Assembly: GCF_910596095.1 (NCBI RefSeq)
Contig: NC_056546.1
Coordinates: forward strand, 23,774,425-23,838,424
Direction of reading: 5' to 3'
Source: Thunnus maccoyii
Lineage: Eukaryota; Chordata; Actinopteri; Scombriformes; Scombridae
DNA: 64,000 nt
The translations under genes were made by a program, and so were the position numbers. Below, piece after piece: positions 28,101 through 38,200 of the stretch. The stretch's first letter is position 1; each line of letters begins with the position of its first letter. The notes beneath the pieces were generated by a model. It was not told where the DNA came from. It worked only from the letters and a program-made list of their open reading frames with translations, and did not search any database.

Positions 28101-28183
28101 CCTGATTTGATGTGTCCTCCACAGCTGCTGCTTATAAGGATTAATAAAGTTAGACTTGCTTGTAGCAATCTCTCAGGCTCCAT
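5372..28183 (-). CDS. hgsnat: Heparan-alpha-glucosaminide N-acetyltransferase, complete, 18 exons
   Basis: Lysosomal multi-pass membrane enzyme that moves acetyl from cytosolic acetyl-CoA onto terminal glucosamine of heparan sulfate. Coding exons in gene order: 28102-28183, 27659-27753, 26869-26990, 25776-25894, 23869-23938, 23706-23772, 21574-21656, 18644-18720, 17655-17685, 17361-17521, 15196-15308, 14201-14322, 13581-13704, 13387-13473, 11879-11956, 8177-8247, 6975-7087, 5372-5553. All junctions are GT-AG, phases agree, and the sum is 1797 bases (598 residues plus stop; human is about 635-663). Landmarks: signal-like N-terminus ([16 protein letters not shown]), cysteine-bearing luminal domain, first membrane helix near residues 139-160, the LRSLDTFRG motif, then FFQHAPWNG whose His, near residue 234, aligns with the acetyl-accepting histidine of human HGSNAT. 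The C-terminus ([18 protein letters not shown]) closely matches human. The 31-base exon 17655-17685 is a microexon. Start chosen for its signal peptide; an in-frame ATG lies upstream at 28315. Confidence 0.96.
5595..5640. repeat. Short tandem duplication, 24-bp period
   Basis: The segment CTCTGTTTTAAAGGAAAATG plus TT occurs at 5595 and again at 5619 with no mismatch. Confidence 0.9.
6470..6860 (-). repeat. Dispersed repeat family B, copy 1
   Basis: Reverse-orientation relative of the block at 30725-31285. Shared landmarks are the TTTTAGCTCTGTTTTG motif, GGGAAATATCTG, the GCTAGTCGCTAAC-type motif, and a terminal (A/G)ATATAAAAATA-like segment. No coding capacity. It looks like a non-autonomous element of a kind common in percomorph fish; the class is not determined. 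Confidence 0.65.
7088..8176 (-). other. hgsnat intron 16
   Basis: Intron between exons 8177-8247 and 6975-7087. No recognisable repeat or gene seen. Confidence 0.6.
10100..10425 (+). repeat. Dispersed repeat family A, copy 1 (TTAGCATGCTAA-rich)
   Basis: Landmarks: AGACTGAAATATCTCAACAA at the left, CCATCAGCCTCAG, TTTAGTGCTCATTAGCAAATG, the palindrome GTTAGCATGCTAAC, and GCCTCACAGAGCCG near the right end. The same ordered landmarks recur at 14435-15045. This is a familiar high-copy percomorph repeat with no coding capacity. Confidence 0.85.
10470..10590 (+). repeat. SINE/LINE 3'-tail-like sequence
   Basis: Ends with GACATTGGGCTACACAAATA then AAC..TTGACTTGAC. The same tail (GATATTGGGCTATACAAATA AAATTGACTTGA) occurs at 58440-58475. 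This type of tail is common at the 3' ends of teleost retroposons. Confidence 0.6.
12806..13184. mobile_element. MITE with TTCAAAGGATCAGTTCACC-type inverted ends
   Basis: The left end reads TTCAAAGGATCAGTTCACC, and the reverse complement of the right end reads TTAAAGGGTCAGGTCAACC. These imperfect terminal inverted repeats belong to a teleost MITE type usually written AAAGGGACAGTTCACCC. The interior has no long open frame. Near the right end it contains the T17-G22 homopolymer tract. Target duplication was not clear. Confidence 0.65.
13113..13151 (+). repeat. T17-G22 homopolymer tract
   Basis: Seventeen T (13113-13129) are followed immediately by twenty-two G (13130-13151). Such a G run is rare, could fold into G-quadruplexes, and is also prone to sequencing or assembly length error. 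Confidence 0.9.
14323..15195 (-). other. hgsnat intron 11
   Basis: Almost entirely occupied by family A repeat copy 2 (14435-15045). Confidence 0.7.
14435..15045 (+). repeat. Dispersed repeat family A, copy 2
   Basis: Fuller copy of the repeat at 10100-10425, in the same orientation: AGATTGAAATATCTCAATGG, ATCATCAGGTCAAAAATGTAA, CATTCCCCTCAGCCTCA, TTTTAGTGCTAATTAGCAAA, CTAAACATCAGCATGTTAAC, CTCAAAGAGCCACTAGCATG. It retains about 300 bases in its middle that copy 1 lacks. Confidence 0.85.
15309..17360 (-). other. hgsnat intron 10, nothing identified
   Basis: About 2 kb intron. I saw no named repeat and no independent exon; the longest open frame (16688-16951) has no recognisable domain. Confidence 0.55.
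17686..18643 (-). other. hgsnat intron 8, nothing identified
   Basis: Intron between exon 8 (18644-18720) and the 31-base microexon 9. No repeat or gene recognised. Confidence 0.55.
18721..21573 (-). other. hgsnat intron 7, nothing identified
   Basis: Largest intron of the gene, about 2.85 kb. AT-rich, with several short open frames but no recognisable domain, RNA gene or transposon end. Confidence 0.55.
21855..22385 (-). repeat. Dispersed repeat family B, copy 2, with internal duplication
   Basis: Shares AGTCCAATGTTCACTCTGC, TTTCAGCTCTGTTTTG, GCTGCTGAATGCTCC and a terminal GATATAAAAACATTGATTGA with the copies at 6470-6860 and, inverted, 30725-31285. It contains a 107-bp tandem duplication at 22081-22294. 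Confidence 0.7.
22081..22294. repeat. Two-copy tandem duplication, 107-bp unit
   Basis: Unit 1 is 22081-22187 and unit 2 is 22188-22294. Both begin TGAATGCTCCATGAAGTTTA and run through GGTCCTGGCAGACAG to ATTTTGTG(A/G)ATAATTTGA, with only a few substitutions. Confidence 0.9.
23939..25775 (-). other. hgsnat intron 4, nothing identified
   Basis: About 1.8 kb of intron with no recognisable repeat or gene. Confidence 0.5.
25895..26868 (-). other. hgsnat intron 3, nothing identified
   Basis: About 1 kb of intron with no recognisable repeat or gene. Confidence 0.5.
26991..27658 (-). other. hgsnat intron 2, nothing identified
   Basis: About 0.67 kb of AT-rich intron with no recognisable element. 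Confidence 0.5.
27754..28101 (-). other. hgsnat intron 1, nothing identified
   Basis: Short intron (348 bases) between the signal-peptide exon and exon 2. Confidence 0.6.
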
Positions 28184-29175
28184 GTTGCTACTTGTAAACA
28201 GCCACCTCCCCTGCTCATCTTTATAACACTCACACCAGTATAAAAAGTGGTCAAAGGGCAACATGCATGTGTTGTTTGTGATTCCTGTCAACTGGTTTGT
28301 GATGTTTGGAATCATTTTTGGGGCATTATGTCTACAATCTCGTGGAGGAGATGAATAAAATAGGAATTACTGATGGAAACAGACAGCTTACATGTGTTAA
28401 GTGTTTCCTTTGGTGTAGAAGTCAGTGGGAGGAACAAAATTTGTACTATCATTTGAATGCTGTCCAATGGTTTTGTTTCAAATTACAGCTTGCTTTCCTT
28501 TATAACCAAAACTCTGACGCCCTATTCTCATTTCCACATCCAGCCAACTGTTAAATGCTGATCACTTGTCACATCCTCTCCCTCTTTTCATTTCATTAGC
28601 CAGTTCATTTCCCTGAGCGCTTGCTGTGACAGATGAGTTCAGCGGGGTAATCTCGCAGGAGCAGCTCATTAACCTTTGACATGAACTCCAGTCGGCCGAG
28701 GAGCAGGGCTTGCTTTAATATCTGCTGACCCGTTGTGCAGACACATTACTAACACTGGGCTATTATTCTGAGCAAGTTTATGTCTGATATGTGTGCATGT
28801 ATACAATACATAATAGAGAATAAAAGCGTGTGCAAGAGGTGTCTTCATTCTTTCATCACACAGCAAACATTGCTGCACCGGGGCTTTGTGTTGACTCCTG
28901 TTCCAATAGCTGCCCTCATGCATGCCTCGTGCAGCAGATGACAGTTTATGATTAAACCATGGATGTATGCATTAAACCAGTGTTGACAGGTGGCTGAGTG
29001 ACCTATCAGCAGGGAGGATTTCTGCTCAGGCATCTGCAGGGGCAGCTAAGCAGGACCTACAATACAGCTCATGTGTCGGGTAGATTCATTCCAGTTTCTG
29101 CCACTGCAGATTTGCCTCTGTGCAAGAAGAGAGCTGGAGCTGAACCTCCTCTGTGCATGAAAACACTCTGCAAAC
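28184..29175. promoter_or_regulatory. Shared head-to-head region between hgsnat and pcbd1
   Basis: The two ATGs are 992 bases apart on opposite strands, so both promoters must lie here or close by. On the minus strand a TATAAAG-like motif sits at 28220-28226, about 40 bases before the hgsnat ATG. The pcbd1 5' UTR should occupy the right-hand part. The segment 28600-28720 is more GC-rich than its surroundings and may be a regulatory element, but this cannot be shown from one sequence. Confidence 0.45.
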
Positions 29176-32048
29176 ATGGTGAGTACACAACCTCTCTACA
29201 GTGTGTGTGTGGCCTGACACACAGGGCTGCTCACCGCCTCACACACCTGTTGAAATTTACTTAATGGCATAGCCTAAAATTCACCTAGATAATATTTAAT
29301 TGCTTAGTCAGAGTGCTGTACATATTTGGATAGACACAGCACTTTTTAATACAAAGTTCAATGTGTCAGTATGATTTTGCAGTGTGATTGAAACCCTGGT
29401 GAAAGGTAAGTTAAAAATTCAGGGATAAGAATGACATAAGCACATTTTTTTGTATTATGGTTTAAGCCAGCGTATTGGATGAATAGACAGTGGTCATTGT
29501 CTGCGTGCAGCCCATTCGCTCCACAGATAGAGCAGATTAGAGCGTTGCTATGATACCTGTTGATGTCACTGCTCTGTGTTAGGCTGTGCTTGTGACATCT
29601 GTTTGCTCTGTTTGCTTATAAGCATGACCGCTCATCTGGGGACAAAGCCTTCAACAGCCCCCCTCTTGATTGTGCAATAAAATCAGATATCTATTTGAGG
29701 AATGTTGTGAAATGTTCGGTTTAGATTTGGAGTCAGGGTCATGAAGGCTGAATGAAATGAGCATAACTGACTTTAAATGCATGTGACCCTGCATCATGTG
29801 TCAAGATTAGGAATCAAAAGGGAGTAAACATAAGCCCCACCTCCTCTCCCACCACCACCACATACCTTTGAACCAGCAAGTTTTTAACTGGAAATGCAGC
29901 CTCTCTCATTGTTTCCAGATGGGACCCTGTGCAACCAATCACAGTTTGTGTTTGTGAAGCTGCCCCTCTCAGATCTGCTGTACTGTTACCTCTGCTCTGT
30001 CCCTCCAGGCTGGTAAGATCCAGAGTCTGACTGAGGAGGAGAGGGCCCACCTACTCCCCTTGCTACGCAACGCTCAGTGGGTGGAGGTTGTGGGACGGGA
30101 CGCCATTTACAAAGAGTTTGTTTTTAAAGACTTCAATCAGGTTCCTAATATATCATATTTCATTACACTTGACTTACAAAACTCACATAACTAACATATA
30201 CTGTACCTGTACTGTATTTTTATATTTATCATGATTTGGGATGCGATGTTCTGTCTTCCAGGCTTTTGGTTTCATGTCCAGAGTGGCGCTACAAGCAGAG
30301 AAGATGGACCATCATCCTGAGTGGTTCAATGTCTATAATAAGGTAGAAAAAGCTAATTATGCCATTTTTGATAAATTGATACACAATCACAGCTCAACTT
30401 GGTCCTGATTTGCTTCCCTTGCTGAAGGAGAGGCCAGTATTGCTTCAATTTCATGATCCCTTTTGACTAAGCTAACCTTCATTTATCTGCAAATCATCAA
30501 GAACATTGTTCTTATGCTAAAGTAGACAAAGACGCTCCTGCCATCACCCTTTACCAAAGCTCTGTCCTTATAATTGAAGTGTATTTATTCAACACAACCT
30601 CTGCTTTCACAAGACTTGCCAGCTCACATGGGTGTAGGAAAGTGTGAACACAGAGCTGCACAGAGCACTCCTGGCTGATGCAGATTCTTCTCTTTTAGCA
30701 AAAGCCATTAAAGCTTAAATTTGATTTTTTTTAAAGGTACTGTAATCAATATTTTTATATTAGAAAAATGTTCAAAGTGACTATGTGTAATGTGAAAGGG
30801 GTCAATCCTTGTGATGAACCCACAGAGAATTCTCACCTGATGCTGCAGCCTCTTAACTCATAGAGCTGTTTAGCATCTTTCAGCTTATTGTTTTGGTGTT
30901 ATAGGCAGCAACTTGACTGTTTTTCTTCACTCTTATCAGCTTGTTTCCAGTCACAGCAGACAGCTGTTTTGCCAAAAGCTCTGATGAAACAACTGTATGC
31001 TTCCTGCTCAGCACCATACAGCTGACAGGTGATCACAGCAGAGCATTCAGCAGTTAAAAAGTCAGATATTTCCCTCAGGAGTTGGTAGAGACCAAAACAG
31101 AGCTAAAAGGAAAGTAAATATTAGACTTTAATTCATTAGGTGGACAGAAACACAACTCCAGATCAATGCTGATGTTGCTTCATGTCTGCTGGATGTGTAA
31201 ATAAGAGACTGGTTGCTAACAAGTTCAGCCATATCAACTACAGTACGCTGTGTTTGCAGCTTGCTGTGCTGCCTCCTAGTGACCAAAAATAAATAAAAAT
31301 AAACGAATGCAAATTAATTTTTAGTCTGGGTGGAATATTCAAACCTATCCCTTCATTACTACTTCTTCATAAACTAGACACATAATTCAAATAAAAAAAC
31401 ACCATGATTTTAATTTCTTTTTAGCTTTTCAGTTTTTTAAAACTTTTACTTTACATGCTAATTTTTTTCAGACATTTTAATATTTTAACCTAATGCTCAA
31501 TATGCTGGGTTGACACTGCTTTCATCATTTACTCTGCAGAGAGTTCAAAAGCTTTCAGCTCTTCACTTGACATTTCAACTGATATCACTGTTACACCTGA
31601 ATTGACATTTCAACTACTTTCAGTGCGTACACTTAAACTGACATCTCTGTTGGTTTCTTCACAAAAACATCAAATGGCACTTCAATTGCTTTCAAGGCCT
31701 TCAATTCAGCTGATATATCAATTTATTGCCAATGGAGACAGGGACGGATATTTGACTTGATTTAATCCTTCTTTGGGTGCAACATATGTCAATGGGAAAT
31801 GGGAGTTTTGTTTGCTAATTTGAGACTTTGTAATTTTCACTGACCTTTTGGCTAAAGCAAGAACACTCAGATTTACTTCAGCATGTTAAATTTAGCCTGT
31901 TCTCGTCACATGATGAGCGTCATACTCACGATTCCATTTTCCTGTGTTCACCCAGGTCCAGATCACTCTCAGCACACATGACTGTGGGGGGCTGTCCCAG
32001 CGTGACATCACTTTGGCCACCTTCATTGACCAGGCATCTCTGATGTGA
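29176..32048 (+). CDS. pcbd1: Pterin-4a-carbinolamine dehydratase / DCoH, complete, 4 exons
   Basis: Cytosolic enzyme that dehydrates 4a-hydroxytetrahydrobiopterin during cofactor recycling; in the nucleus the family also stabilises HNF1 dimers. Exons: 29176-29178 (the ATG alone, then GTGAGT), 30009-30140, 30262-30342, 31956-32048. Phases are all 0 and the product is 102 residues (human 104). The protein starts [13 protein letters not shown], continues with [14 protein letters not shown] and FKDFNQAFGFM, and carries the catalytic block [13 protein letters not shown] (His 62 and 63) and STHDC (His 80), matching the three active-site histidines of the family. The C-terminus ends DQASLM. Exon 1 holding only the start codon agrees with the mammalian M|AGK boundary. 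It is divergent from hgsnat and converges with sgpl1. Confidence 0.96.
29179..30008 (+). other. pcbd1 intron 1, nothing identified
   Basis: Intron between the start-codon exon and exon 2, with no recognisable repeat or gene. Confidence 0.6.
30343..31955 (+). other. pcbd1 intron 3
   Basis: About 1.6 kb, much of it occupied by repeat family B copy 3 (30725-31285). The rest holds no recognisable element. Confidence 0.6.
30725..31285 (+). repeat. Dispersed repeat family B, copy 3
   Basis: Opposite orientation to the copies at 6470-6860 and 21855-22385. Landmarks: TACTGTAATCAATATTTTTA, GAGCTGTTTAGCATCTTTCA, GACAGCTGTTTTGCCAAAAG, CTCTGATGAAACAACTGTAT, GATATTTCCCTCAGGAGTTG, CCAAAACAGAGCTAAAAGGA. 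It is the best-preserved copy in the window. No coding capacity. Confidence 0.75.
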
Positions 32049-32825
32049 CCGACACACATTGTCAGTCGATTCCACAGTGAAAACTGAAGTGCTGGAAGTC
32101 ACAGCTCTTCTTATATTCATTCCACTGAGAAATCTCTGAAGCTGTGACCTGCAACACCCAAAGAATATGAACCAGTTACTTTCAATTGTTGTGAATAATG
32201 TAGCAGGTGTTAAAATTATGCTGTTGTTGGTTTTGCATATGGTGAATATATGTGAGATTTTTAGCTAATGGTAAGACAAATCATAAAATCATTTACCTTA
32301 CATTTAATTTACACTCAAGTAAAAATACAAATTCCTCAGTATCCATTCCACTTGTTAACACAGGTACCATTTACAATAATGCGTCTTTCTGTCACCAATA
32401 GTGTCTTATGTGGCAATTTTTTGTACTGTTAGTAAAAAGTTATTTTCTGCAAATCTATTATTGTCAAACAGTTGTTGTTATAACAGAAAACTGACCAGAA
32501 AAAATCAGACTGAATGCATTTTATTGAAAACAGAATACTGTAGGCCATCTGCTGTGTTCAACTTAAGAGTATAACTGTGTTAATGTAACTGCTCACTGTG
32601 TGTTAACATTGTTTACTATGCATTATTTGCTAGTAGAAACCAGCAGGTGGTTCCTTGTTTAAAAAAAAAATCTGTTATACAAGGAGAGATTAAACAAAAC
32701 TCTTTAAACCGTGCACATTCAAAACCTCACATGTGAAGACATACTGCACTGGGGTGGACAAATTTCAAAGACCTTTCATTATAAAGCAATCCAGTAGTCT
32801 AGAGACATGCAAATTACCAGAGTTG

Positions 32826-32831
32826 AATAAA
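32826..32831 (+). terminator. Candidate pcbd1 poly(A) signal
   Basis: AATAAA about 780 bases past the pcbd1 stop codon on the same strand. Not proven to be used. Confidence 0.35.
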
Positions 32832-33198
32832 CAGTTCTCTGTGCAAAGTTCAACATTTTAAGACTGTTATAAGGTTATATATTTTTAAAGGGCTGCCATA
32901 TTAGATTGCAATATACGAATGTTAGTGTTTAAGTTATTTTGTCCACCCTGTGTATGTTTGAAAGAGCAGTGGACCTTAATGATGTTTGTTATGAAGCCAG
33001 ATCCCTGAGGCTGTTAGAGAGAAAATGACAACACAAGTCCAAACCTCTGAAGGCACAGAGGTGAATGCTCATTATTGCTACGTAACATCACCAAACTACA
33101 ATAAAAGCAGGAAAGATTATAGAGTTTCAGACTTCAGAGAGAGTGTGTTACAGCGGGTAGTCACTGTCAGTTACTGCTTAAAGATTGCATTAAAGGTT

Positions 33199-33204
33199 TT
33201 TATT
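33199..33204 (-). terminator. Candidate sgpl1 poly(A) signal
   Basis: Minus-strand AATAAA about 2 kb past the sgpl1 stop codon; its position would give a long 3' UTR as in other vertebrates. It is one of several possible hexamers. Confidence 0.25.
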
Positions 33205-35234
33205 CAAAATTTCTTGAGGATGTTTCTCTAAAGCAAACAAGATGGACATATAGTTAGAGTACTGATGAATGGGTCGACACAGATGATGGTAATTAGCTCC
33301 AATCGTTCTCCGGCTGTCGTAAGGTCCTTTAACCAGGCACTGACTGAAAGCTAGAAAAATCCACATTATAACCTGAAGACCTGTCAGTCTTCAGCTTATA
33401 AGAAGACATGTAAGAGCCTAAATACATTCATGTCTAATCTCTTGAAAACGGTTCAGTATGTAAAAACACAAACACTCACAAAAAAAAGACTCACAAATGA
33501 AGTGATTAATAAAACACCCAGTGGTCACACAAATGGTAAAATTACACTAACAAGGCTGATAATCTGTCATTCATTACTATTACTTTCTGTAAAACATTAA
33601 TAGAGCATTCCCCTTCGTTTCACTTCATTAAAGGAATAGTTACATATTGCACAAACAGAAATAATTTCATGGAAATACACAATTTCAACAAGCAGTATCG
33701 GATAAGCACATGAAAGTAAAACAGACAACAAAAGGTCCTTTTGGTGTTACAGTATGCATCTTTAACAACCTGGTTGTAAATAAGCACATATCCTGGTGAA
33801 TGGATAAATATTCACCAAAACACATCCACTTTACAGACAGGGCAAAGAACAGATTTCCCCCCCAAGAAAACTATCAAATCTGTCAGTCTGTGGATCAATC
33901 ACAGTGGATATCTTTCTCTTCAGTATCAGTATATCTAAGAACACTTGAATGTGGTTTGTCAAATGCCCAAACATTGTACAGTTTGAAAAGATTATAATGT
34001 TAGAAATGGAACTAAACAGTTGCCCTGTTGTTAGGATGTGTCTCAGTTGATGAATACATGACAATTGCATTGAGTAGAAACTGAGGTAGATTGAATTAGG
34101 AAACAATTATTAAAACAAAGTGGTACACAGGTGACTATGCAGACTGCACAGGAAATAATGAATTTCTGCAACTTGAAAACATACAGTGAACTTAAAAGAT
34201 TTTAAACTTAATTGCTTAACTTAACCAGGCAGCCACTTTTTGTTTTCAGTTCTGAAAAACAAGCGATAAAATAATCTATGTGGCTGATAAGCTTTGGATT
34301 CCACTAGCCGCTTCCAAAATACTCCTGGTTACAGCTTCTCCCTTTTGGAAAGTTCAATTTTAAAAACTATTTGTTGAAAATTAATGAAAGCAATCAACAA
34401 TCCAAATCATTCTCCCTAAAAATTCCAACCACTGTAGATGGACCACGAATGCAGACTTAAATGTACTAAAAGAATGTCATCATACTAAGTGCTAACAAAC
34501 TAGGACATACTGTATGTGTTCATGCTTACAGACTAACTTCTACCATAACATCAGACTTGTAGTTTCAAGTGATTTACAGATTAACCTGATATGTTCTTGC
34601 CAGGGCATAGCAGTGCTTTTACATTAAAAATGCTGTTTTCAGAGAACTATTTCATGATAGTGATAACAATACTCCTTCAACAGGCCTCCACATGTACAGC
34701 CAGTCTTGAGCAGTGCATCAGGTTTCATGCTAGAGGGCAGCACAGCGGTTCTAACAAGCTTTCAGTGGTTTGTGTTTTTGCTGAGTCATCACAGATAGTG
34801 ACACAGTGATGGCAGCAAGCTGAAATGTTCTGGCATTAAAAAAAAAAAAAGATTTTTGCTATGCGATCAGTACAGATTATGACAGAAATATGCATTAAAC
34901 AAAAGTTAAAATTGAAATGAACTCTTAAAACAAACAAAACTCACACACACACACACTTTCACTATATTAATAAAATCAAATTAAAGACTACAACTCGTTT
35001 GAAACCAGTCATTGCTTTCCTGTGCCATTTAGGCACAACGTTACAAGCGTTATCCCTCTGGGCTGATTAAAATGATGATGGCTTGTGCTTTCAAAATCGT
35101 TGCAGATGTTTCCGTATGGGTTGTGGGTATGCAAGATAAGGCAACCATTGAGCGATTAACTCAGAGCACTAGGAGGAGGCGAGCATGCTTCCCTCTGTGC
35201 AGCGGGGATGGGGCCAGAGCAGCCTGATCCTGTT

Positions 35235-38200
35235 TCAGTGGGCTTTGCCGTTGCCATTCATGTGGCTGGTGTCTGACTTGGGCACCTCAGTGCTGTAGAG
35301 GCAGTCCAGGAAGCCTCGGGAGATCTCTGTAACCATGGATCTGTCTGGGATGGACTGGGCCATGCCGTAGATTGCTCCCTGAAACAGCAGGAAGACACAA
35401 GGGAGTTCACAAGTGTGCAGAAACATTTACACTCAAATCATCACTGTGATACTTATAAGTATGATGATAATGACAATCGACTACTTATACTCCAGAATAC
35501 TTTTAACAACAACAACCACCAGAGAACAGGTTTTATATCTGAGATGTTAACATGTAGAGTAGATGTAGAGGGTGATAGCGTTAGCTTAATACATTTTTCC
35601 AGTTCAGAAAAGATGACAGAAAACAGTGGACTATTGTTCTGTGCGGTAGACAAACCTGATATATTTGATAATGAATGAATACACAGAATTAATAAACAAA
35701 AAGCTCAAATACATAAGAAAGGTCATTCTAAATGTGTAAATTAGTTTATTTTTATTTTTATTATTTATATTTCGCTATAATTTTGTTTTCTGTAAAGTAG
35801 GCTTTATTTTTCTTTAAGCAGATTTTTTTTTCCACCAAGACTTCCTCTTGAGTTGGTCTTGGTTTTTCCATCTTTGATTATGCCATGGCCTCATTTATTC
35901 CTTGAATATGTAATTTAGGTTGTTGTCAGTCAAGCCTTTGTTTGTTGTCCCGAACCTGTGATCTATGTTTGTGCTACCGACAAACCTGACTGGCACAATG
36001 CAGGTTTGTGGGAGAGTTTCTACTCTATTTAAAACTGGCACACAAAACAGCATAAAACCGCATATGCTGCTTGTGTCGACTTGAAAGGACAACTTGTGCA
36101 TAAAGAAAACAAAATTCCAGCATGGTTAAACAACAGAGACTGATGTAGACACGTCATGTCTGAATCCAAATGAACAGTACTGTACTGTCTGCCCACACTG
36201 ACAAGCAGTCCAGAGATTAAATTAAAGTTTGATGATGATAATAATAATAATAATAACAACAACAACAGATGCAAAGGTTGCATACACCCTTACAGGGCGG
36301 CATGTTCTCTCCTGTGGATGCTCTGCGCTCCTACTACAGTCCGCTGACATGCAGGTTTGGTGAACTGGAAACTTTAAATTCCCCCAAGCTGTGAATTTGT
36401 CAGTTTATATGTGTTAGCTGTGTTGACTGGCGACCTGTTAAATTGAGGCATTGCATAATTGTTGAGCATTCAAAGTAAAATGGTCCACCCTTTATCTGTG
36501 GTGCTTTAGGCAGATGCAATATTTTGTGAAATATATTTTTCACTGCTGTGGTGTCTTGACATATTCCTACTGTCTATGATAAAACTCCAAATAATAGCTA
36601 TCCTGGTTATTGTCAACGAGGGCAGCAACTGACCACTCTTTCCATTATTATTGACTATTATTGACTTACGTAATTGCATTATATTTCTTTGATTAATTGA
36701 TACCCTTCACAATTTTCCCAGAGCCCAAGCTGAAGTCTTCTAATTGTTTTTTTTTTTGTCCAAAAATCAATCCTAAATCTTATTATATTGATCAACTTAT
36801 CATCAGCTCTATTGGCTTAATGAGAATAGTTTGGCATAACGAGTAATGTTGGACAACAATATTATATTTAGTGCATATTTAATGTATGAATGAGATGCAT
36901 AAGCAGAGCTATCTCACCATTCCTGTGGTTTTCTCTGTGGGGTTTTTCAGGATGTTGGCGACCTGCTCTTTGACGTCACCAATAAATCGTTCAACAACGC
37001 CCGGCTGGGTGTGCAGAACCGTGCAACAAATGTGGATGCTGTGAAGAGATCATACAGTTGTTACATTGGTGAATATTTGCTGTACCAATATGCTTGTGAA
37101 ATTACTATTATTCATTTAATATCTACCTGGATGGGTACTGCAGTGTGTTTAGATTCCAGCCCTTTGACGTGAGTGCATTAGACAGACGGAAAATATCAAA
37201 AACATCTGAGCCTATTGCCACCACTGACACCTCTGGATCCCCAAACACAAACACACCTTTTATCTTGCGAATTCTGTCACAAAGAATAAAAAAGATCATC
37301 TTAAAATGATGGAGGATCTCTGGCTCAACAGTAAATACCAAAGCTGAAATCAAACTCTAATTAAAACAATCTTATTTACTTTGATTATCAACAATCATGA
37401 CTTCAGTATCACTGATCTCGATGTCTTACTCTGTTTTAATTTTGCGTGCTGCATTGATGATCTTCCTAGTGGCATCAATGTATCCGTCCTCTCCCATGTG
37501 CATCATGGTCGCCCAGCAGGCGGCGATGATTCCTCCGGGCCTCGAGCCCGCTACAGAGGGGGAGGCGTAGATTCCCCCCTGCCAGTCTGGAGCCACAAAG
37601 TACTGATAGTGACGATACTTTTTATCACTGTAGAGGATCACTGAGGAACCTTTGGGGGCGTAGCCGTACTGGAGAGGAATGTGACACACACACAATGAAG
37701 AATTAGAGCCACTATAAAAGTACAGTCTGGATGTCATGTTGTGACTATTGCATTACACATAGTACAATGTCAATTCCTACAGATTTGTTATTAGATTTCA
37801 TAGATTTGATATATTTTTGGTAAACCCTGTTTATTAGTTTTTTAGTTAGGAAATGAACAATACAAGAAATGTCTCCATACAGTATACAGAAACATGCATG
37901 AGTAACAATAAAAATATTCTGTGATCAAATATGATGTAATGTAGTTGTAGATTTTAAAGTGTCATGTTCTGTTTTTGAATTTGAAGGAAATGCACAACCC
38001 CTCCTCACCTTGTGTGTGTCTGCAGAGATGCTAGTAACGCCTTTTACCCTGAAGTCGAACGGGGCAAGTGTGTACCCAACCTTGGCCATGAAGACAATGA
38101 GAAAACCTCCCAGACAGGCATCCACATGCAGCGGGAGGTTGTAGCGTACAGCCAGCTGCAACAGAGTGGGCGGAAAGTGTCAGAGAGGAACTTCCATATT

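Larger units (their letters stand above)
32049..35234. other. Convergent 3' regions of pcbd1 and sgpl1
   Basis: This tail-to-tail spacer of about 3.2 kb is AT-rich and without recognisable exons. It should hold the pcbd1 3' UTR on the left and the sgpl1 3' UTR on the right; mammalian SGPL1 has a long 3' UTR. A (CA)n tract lies near 34943-34958 and an A run near 34838-34850. Confidence 0.5.
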
